Assembly (NCBI RefSeq): GCF_001949145.1
Contig: NW_019091630.1
Location: 319,420 to 331,093 of the forward strand
DNA length: 11,674 bases
Direction: 5' to 3'
Origin: Acanthaster planci
Lineage: Eukaryota > Echinodermata > Asteroidea > Valvatida > Acanthasteridae
Shown here: positions 1 to 11,674 of the stretch, piece by piece
Numbering within the stretch: the first letter of the stretch is position 1
Layout of the letters: each line of letters starts with the position of its first letter
Program-made: the position numbers and the translations under genes
The notes under the pieces: generated by a model
What the model was told of the DNA's origin: nothing
The model's input: only the letters and a program-made list of their open reading frames with translations
The model's database searches: none

Positions 1-293
1 CTTGCTGAATGTACAAAGTGATGTCTCTAAATAACCTGTAGTATATAATGTACAATAAGTGTCATGTGGAGGCATTCCAGTTTGGGACTTAGATTTTGCT
101 GAATTCATATCCTCCCCTTTGTATGTCCTCAATAAAAATTCTTCATAGGCCTACAGAAACAAGCAACGAAGTGGTAGGCTGTCTCATTCCTACTCTGAGA
201 AAAACAAACAGTTAAATACACCTAAAACATTTCCGATACAAATCAAGTTGGAATGACAGCGAAAATCAATTACCTTTGAATATGTTTCCTCAG

Positions 294-393
294 GTATGCC
301 ATGATGTGCAGGTGCTGGCAGAAGATTCCCCAAGACCGACCAACCTTCCAGAGTCTACACCAACAACTAAATAACATGCTATCAGAAGACGAG
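294..393 (+). CDS. Penultimate exon of upstream RTK: kinase C-lobe end
   Basis: This 100-nt exon follows an acceptor ending TTTCCTCAG (291-293). Its first base completes a codon begun in the previous exon, so the entry phase is 2; if that codon is Leu, as in many RTKs, the join reads L-YAMM. Key residues are CW (codons for C at 313-315 and W at 316-318) and RPTF. The donor GTTAGC begins at 394 and the exon leaves in phase 0. Splitting just before the Tyr of this helix is where KIT-type genes are also interrupted, to my recollection. Confidence 0.85.
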
Positions 394-907
394 GTTAGCG
401 ACAATCACCTTTGGGTTATCATACACAGGACATATAACATGAAGAAAAAGTGAAGCTTAATTTAAAGCGTGTAACCTTCAGATGAACGTAGCCATTTAAG
501 GCTATGAACGTTTATTAATCTACAGGATGTATCTACATTGCTGTCATACATCTGCATTTTTGATTGTAGAATGTGAGTTGGTATACCTATTCAAATCGTG
601 GACGTATAACATTAGGGGACAATAGGGTCCACGGTTGAAAACGTGTACAAAACATATGGGAGGTCTTCCGAAGAAGTTGAAGTATGAACAAAAGAGGAAC
701 AATACGGAGTCCACGATTGAAGGCGTTTACACACTTGGGTGCGTGCGTGTGGGGGAAGTTAAATTCTTGAGTAAAATCATCATTAAGCTCTCATAGTAAC
801 TGAAGCTATATTTCTGTTCTTGTTAACAGGACTACATCACCTTTCACAAGTTGGATGAAGGCATCTATGAAGTGACAATGATCGAAGCCAGCAATGAGAA
901 ACTGTGA
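294..907 (+). CDS. 3' end of an upstream receptor tyrosine kinase gene (last two exons, partial)
   Basis: Two exons, 294-393 and 830-907, join in phase 0 and end at TGA 905-907; the rest of the gene lies left of the window. The first exon encodes the end of a tyrosine-kinase C-lobe: Y-A-M-M-x-x-CW, then P-x-D-RPTF, the hallmark of the last kinase helices, where the Arg in RPTF normally pairs with the APE-motif Glu. The tail is only about 26 residues and contains D-Y-I-T-F and I-Y-E-V-T, both plausible phosphotyrosine docking sites. The kinase-end to tail style (L..L....DYI) resembles the PDGFR/VEGFR/FGFR superfamily. The gene has the same orientation as the larger RTK gene to its right, and stop to next presumed start is about 2.3 kb, suggesting a tandem pair. 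The kinase identity is secure; the subfamily is inferred. Confidence 0.85.
394..829 (+). other. Last intron of upstream RTK gene
   Basis: GT...AG intron of 436 bases between the kinase-end exon and the tail exon. It holds an imperfect direct repeat (listed separately) and a small imperfect stem around 484-512 (AACGTAGCC / GGCTATGAACGTT). No coding signal is seen. Confidence 0.8.
614..732 (+). repeat. Imperfect direct repeat, two copies about 80 bp apart
   Basis: Copy 1 is at about 614-651 and copy 2 at about 694-732. Both read roughly G-GACAATA(C)GG-GTCCACG-TTGAA--CGT-TAC, with shared blocks ACAATA, GTCCACG and TTGAA. They differ at several positions and by short indels, so this is an old duplication or two degenerate repeat units inside the intron. 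No target-site duplication or terminal inverted repeat was recognised. Confidence 0.5.
830..907 (+). CDS. Last exon of upstream RTK: cytoplasmic tail and stop
   Basis: A 78-nt coding segment follows acceptor TGTTAACAG (821-829) in phase 0, giving 25 codons plus TGA. The peptide starts D-Y-I-T-F, with Tyr at 833-835, and contains I-Y-E-V-T, with Tyr at 866-868. Hydrophobic residues at +3 after both Tyr would suit SH2 or PTB docking. No other reading of this segment continues the kinase exon so cleanly. The tail function is inferred from family behaviour. Confidence 0.8.
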   Translation, partial: DYITFHKLDEGIYEVTMIEASNEKL

Positions 908-1109
908 CAGCTGTATGAATTCGGTTAGACAATGTATCAGTGTTGTCCAAGTGGCGAACTGCTTATTCATTTAGAAAATATCCCAAATAAGTAAATTAAA
1001 GCAACTACGACGTACCTTTTCTAGTGAGGGTCGTAAAATTCCCTCTGCAAGATGACAAAGACTTATGCTGTAGATTTGTTGCCATTTTGTGTTATTCATT
1101 AGAGCAGCT

Positions 1110-1115
1110 AATAAA
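1110..1115 (+). promoter_or_regulatory. Possible polyadenylation signal AATAAA of upstream RTK
   Basis: AATAAA lies about 200 bases after the TGA at 905-907, a normal distance for a short 3' UTR. A GT-containing stretch follows near 1229-1250. AT-rich DNA gives this hexamer often by chance, so the assignment is tentative. Confidence 0.35.
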
Positions 1116-1784
1116 TACATTTCATCCAGAAAAGATTTACCAGGGATAATCAGAAAGCTATTACTTCTATCATTAAAAGAGAACTTTGTGTCCTTAGAAG
1201 GCTACTTGTTACTGAAAATGCATATAATCTGCGTGGCTTTGTAAATATATTGTACCCAGCTTTACAAACTTTTAGTAAAGAGTTTAGTAAAATATCACTG
1301 TGTCTTCAGACAGTAACGTTGGTGGTGTTGGGAAATGATAAATGTAAACTTCTATTAGTAATTTTGTATTTAATCTAAATTCGTAGATTAAAACAATCGG
1401 TGATTACTTGGTATAGTTTCAGATTTCAGTGTAGGAGGGGACAAGAGTAATATCTGGAAGAGTCAGAAACAGAAATGTTTTGAGGACGTAGACCTATAAA
1501 CCACTTTTACAAGAGTTGTAACTTTACTTTTAAGTGGGTAAATTGAAAATTTAAATGATGACGCAAACTGCTGCTAAAAATGTACCATTGTTTGAAGGCC
1601 AAGCCTAAACGAAAAGAAATAAGACGGATCGGAATAAAAGAAAACATGTTTGGTTTACGGTTATAGAACTGGACTATTCAGAACCGACACTCACTAAAAG
1701 AGATTTATACATGGAATAAAAGAAAATAACAAAGCACAACAAAACAAAAACAAAGAAGAGTTAATTGTGCATTGTCATATGACT

Positions 1785-1798
1785 GACGTTTGAACGTC
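1785..1798. repeat. 14-bp palindrome GACGTTTGAACGTC
   Basis: Perfect 6-bp arms GACGTT / AACGTC around a TG spacer. The left arm overlaps TGACGT, a CRE/AP-1-type half site. It is short enough to be chance, and a regulatory role is only a possibility. Confidence 0.3.
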
Positions 1799-2873
1799 CA
1801 TGTCTAATGTTATTCATCGAGATTCTCTCTGGCATTTTCTCATTCATGGTCCATTTTATTGAAAGCACAATATCATCGATATTTAGTTCACAGGATAGCT
1901 AATTTAAAGATGGGATCTTCTATTCAGCTTTTTGATAAATACCTCGACGTCCCATTCACTGAGCCAAATTGTTCGCTCGGCAGTGTCATCAGTAGGATTG
2001 GGTTGGTTAGGGTATTTGCTGAATCTACAGAAATGGCTATAAATCTGTATTTATGAATCCATTTTATGATACAAAGGGTGGTATTCATCAATTACATGTA
2101 ACTAGCAGCTGCTTCCAAAGTACGAGTTTTAAAAAAATTCGAGTGAGTTTGTCTGTTTTTTGTTTCAAATTTTAGCTATTTATACAGTTTACAGAAATAA
2201 AAAAACAGTCAACGTTCATGAGTAGAGCCAGCTATTCTAAAGCAACATTTTAAGTTGGGGTCAAGGAAGGATTTTTTCACGCGTGCTTTTCAAATTTCAT
2301 ACTGTTACTCTTTAGGGGCTATTCCAATCTGAAGGGATCGAATGGAAATAGAAAATATGAAAAGAATTTTTTTTTCAATATCTTTCACTTGAAGGCTCTG
2401 CTACTATTTGTGTAATCAGGAAATCATTGCACTGACCAGAACAGGTGTGGCACCTTTTATCTTACAAAATGTGGTGAAGATTTTTAACTGTGTAGTACAT
2501 TTTCATTTCATTTGTTCATCAGAAATTAGTACTTCAATTATCAATTAAGATCAGTTAAATAAATTGCCGTAGTTGACTCCATGTTTCATATGGCTGTAAA
2601 AAGTTGACAAATCAATAAATCAAAAAACTAAATAGGCTCTGTTCATACTCTGTTCATTCTCGTTTTTTATGACAAATCTCGTTCTCATACTTACACAATA
2701 CTCACCCCCTTAGGCTCGTTATTGTCCTAGGGAAAGGTTCAGAGCATCTGACCCTACCTGCTTCATTCCAGTTTACTCTACAAGTATGACACTGTAAACG
2801 ACACGACCCAACCACAGATGTACAACAGGAAATGAAATATTTTTTTTCTGATTGGTACAGATAGATATGCACT

Positions 2874-2930
2874 GAAATCGGCCATTATTTAGTCTCGTTC
2901 ACGATTTGGAGGGGTCAAATGGCCGATTTC
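2874..2930. repeat. 13-bp perfect inverted repeat with 31-nt loop
   Basis: The left arm GAAATCGGCCATT (2874-2886) is the exact reverse complement of the right arm AATGGCCGATTTC (2918-2930). Such a perfect pair in AT-rich DNA is unlikely by chance. It lies about 270 bases upstream of the tentative first coding exon of the downstream receptor, so it could be a hairpin in the 5' region, a paired transcription-factor site, or the remnant of a tiny inverted-repeat element. Confidence 0.6.
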
Positions 2931-3194
2931 TGTTGCCTTTGTATGTTTAACAATTACGCTGCACATGGATGAAAACTGTAAAGGCGGGCAACCGATAAAT
3001 GAACTTGAACTTGTGTTGTTACAAGCTTTTGTAAACACGCTTTCCAGAAGTATATCGAATTCGAGTTCAAAGTTCATGGCGGGTTTTCTCGATGATGCAC
3101 TTCCTGGTATTTTTTACACAGCTCTTTTTATGGAAGTAATCTGCCCAATTTGTCTGTTGATTATTAGGTACTGTACACGGTGTTTGTTAGAAGT

Positions 3195-11674
<8,480 letters not shown>

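Larger units (their letters stand above)
908..3194. other. 3' UTR of upstream RTK followed by intergenic DNA
   Basis: About 2.3 kb between the stop of the upstream receptor and the tentative first coding exon of the next one. It is AT-rich with A/T homopolymers (for example near 2138-2144 and 2367-2376). It contains a 14-bp palindrome at 1785-1798 and an inverted repeat at 2874-2930. Open frames at 1859-2056 and 2965-3288 have no recognisable domain. The promoter and any 5' non-coding exon of the downstream gene should be here, but I see no convincing TATA box. Confidence 0.6.

Noticed and set aside
131-136. AATAAA as a polyadenylation signal
   Set aside because: It lies upstream of the kinase-end exon, inside an intron of the upstream gene.
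1859-2056. 65-codon open frame in the intergenic region
   Set aside because: No similarity to a known domain, a non-ATG opening codon, and AT-rich surroundings where such frames occur by chance.

Overview
This window looks like nuclear DNA of an invertebrate animal. Coding sequence is split into short exons (about 90-325 bases) with GT...AG introns of 0.1-1.1 kb, AT-rich non-coding DNA lies between them, and a small inverted-repeat transposon sits in one intron. Ig-domain receptor tyrosine kinases (RTKs) with compact introns, arranged in tandem, fit a deuterostome such as amphioxus (whose tyrosine-kinase family is known to be expanded), but a sea urchin or hemichordate cannot be excluded from the sequence alone.

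Layout, all coding on the + strand. (1) Bases 294-907 hold the last two exons of an RTK gene whose body lies left of the window: the end of the kinase C-lobe (CW...P..RPTF motif) and a short tail with two tyrosines, ending in TGA at 905-907. (2) Bases 908 to about 3194 are intergenic, with a possible polyadenylation signal at 1110 and a 13-bp perfect inverted repeat near 2.9 kb. (3) Bases 3195-11674 hold a second RTK gene, running off the right edge. Its predicted order is signal peptide (exon 1, tentative), V-type Ig domain, C2-type Ig domain, atypical third Ig domain, Pro/Thr-rich stalk, transmembrane helix with RRRR stop-transfer, juxtamembrane segment, and a kinase domain with all catalytic motifs up to the start of the C-lobe. 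The thirteen exons join in consistent reading phases to 678 codons plus 2 bases, provided the single ambiguous base N at 9671 is skipped.

The two genes form a head-to-tail tandem pair of related receptors. Each receptor should sense an extracellular ligand or cell-surface partner through its Ig domains and signal by tyrosine phosphorylation. The kinase exon boundaries (123-nt exon starting at [10 protein letters not shown], then a 112-nt exon) match those of the PDGFR/KIT class, yet the long kinase insert of that class is absent and the ectodomain has only three Ig domains.

The 1,049-bp intron between the second and third Ig exons carries a 474-bp non-autonomous element flanked by TTAA, with piggyBac-style terminal inverted repeats and internal tandem repeats. 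I found no RNA genes, CRISPR arrays or prokaryotic signals.
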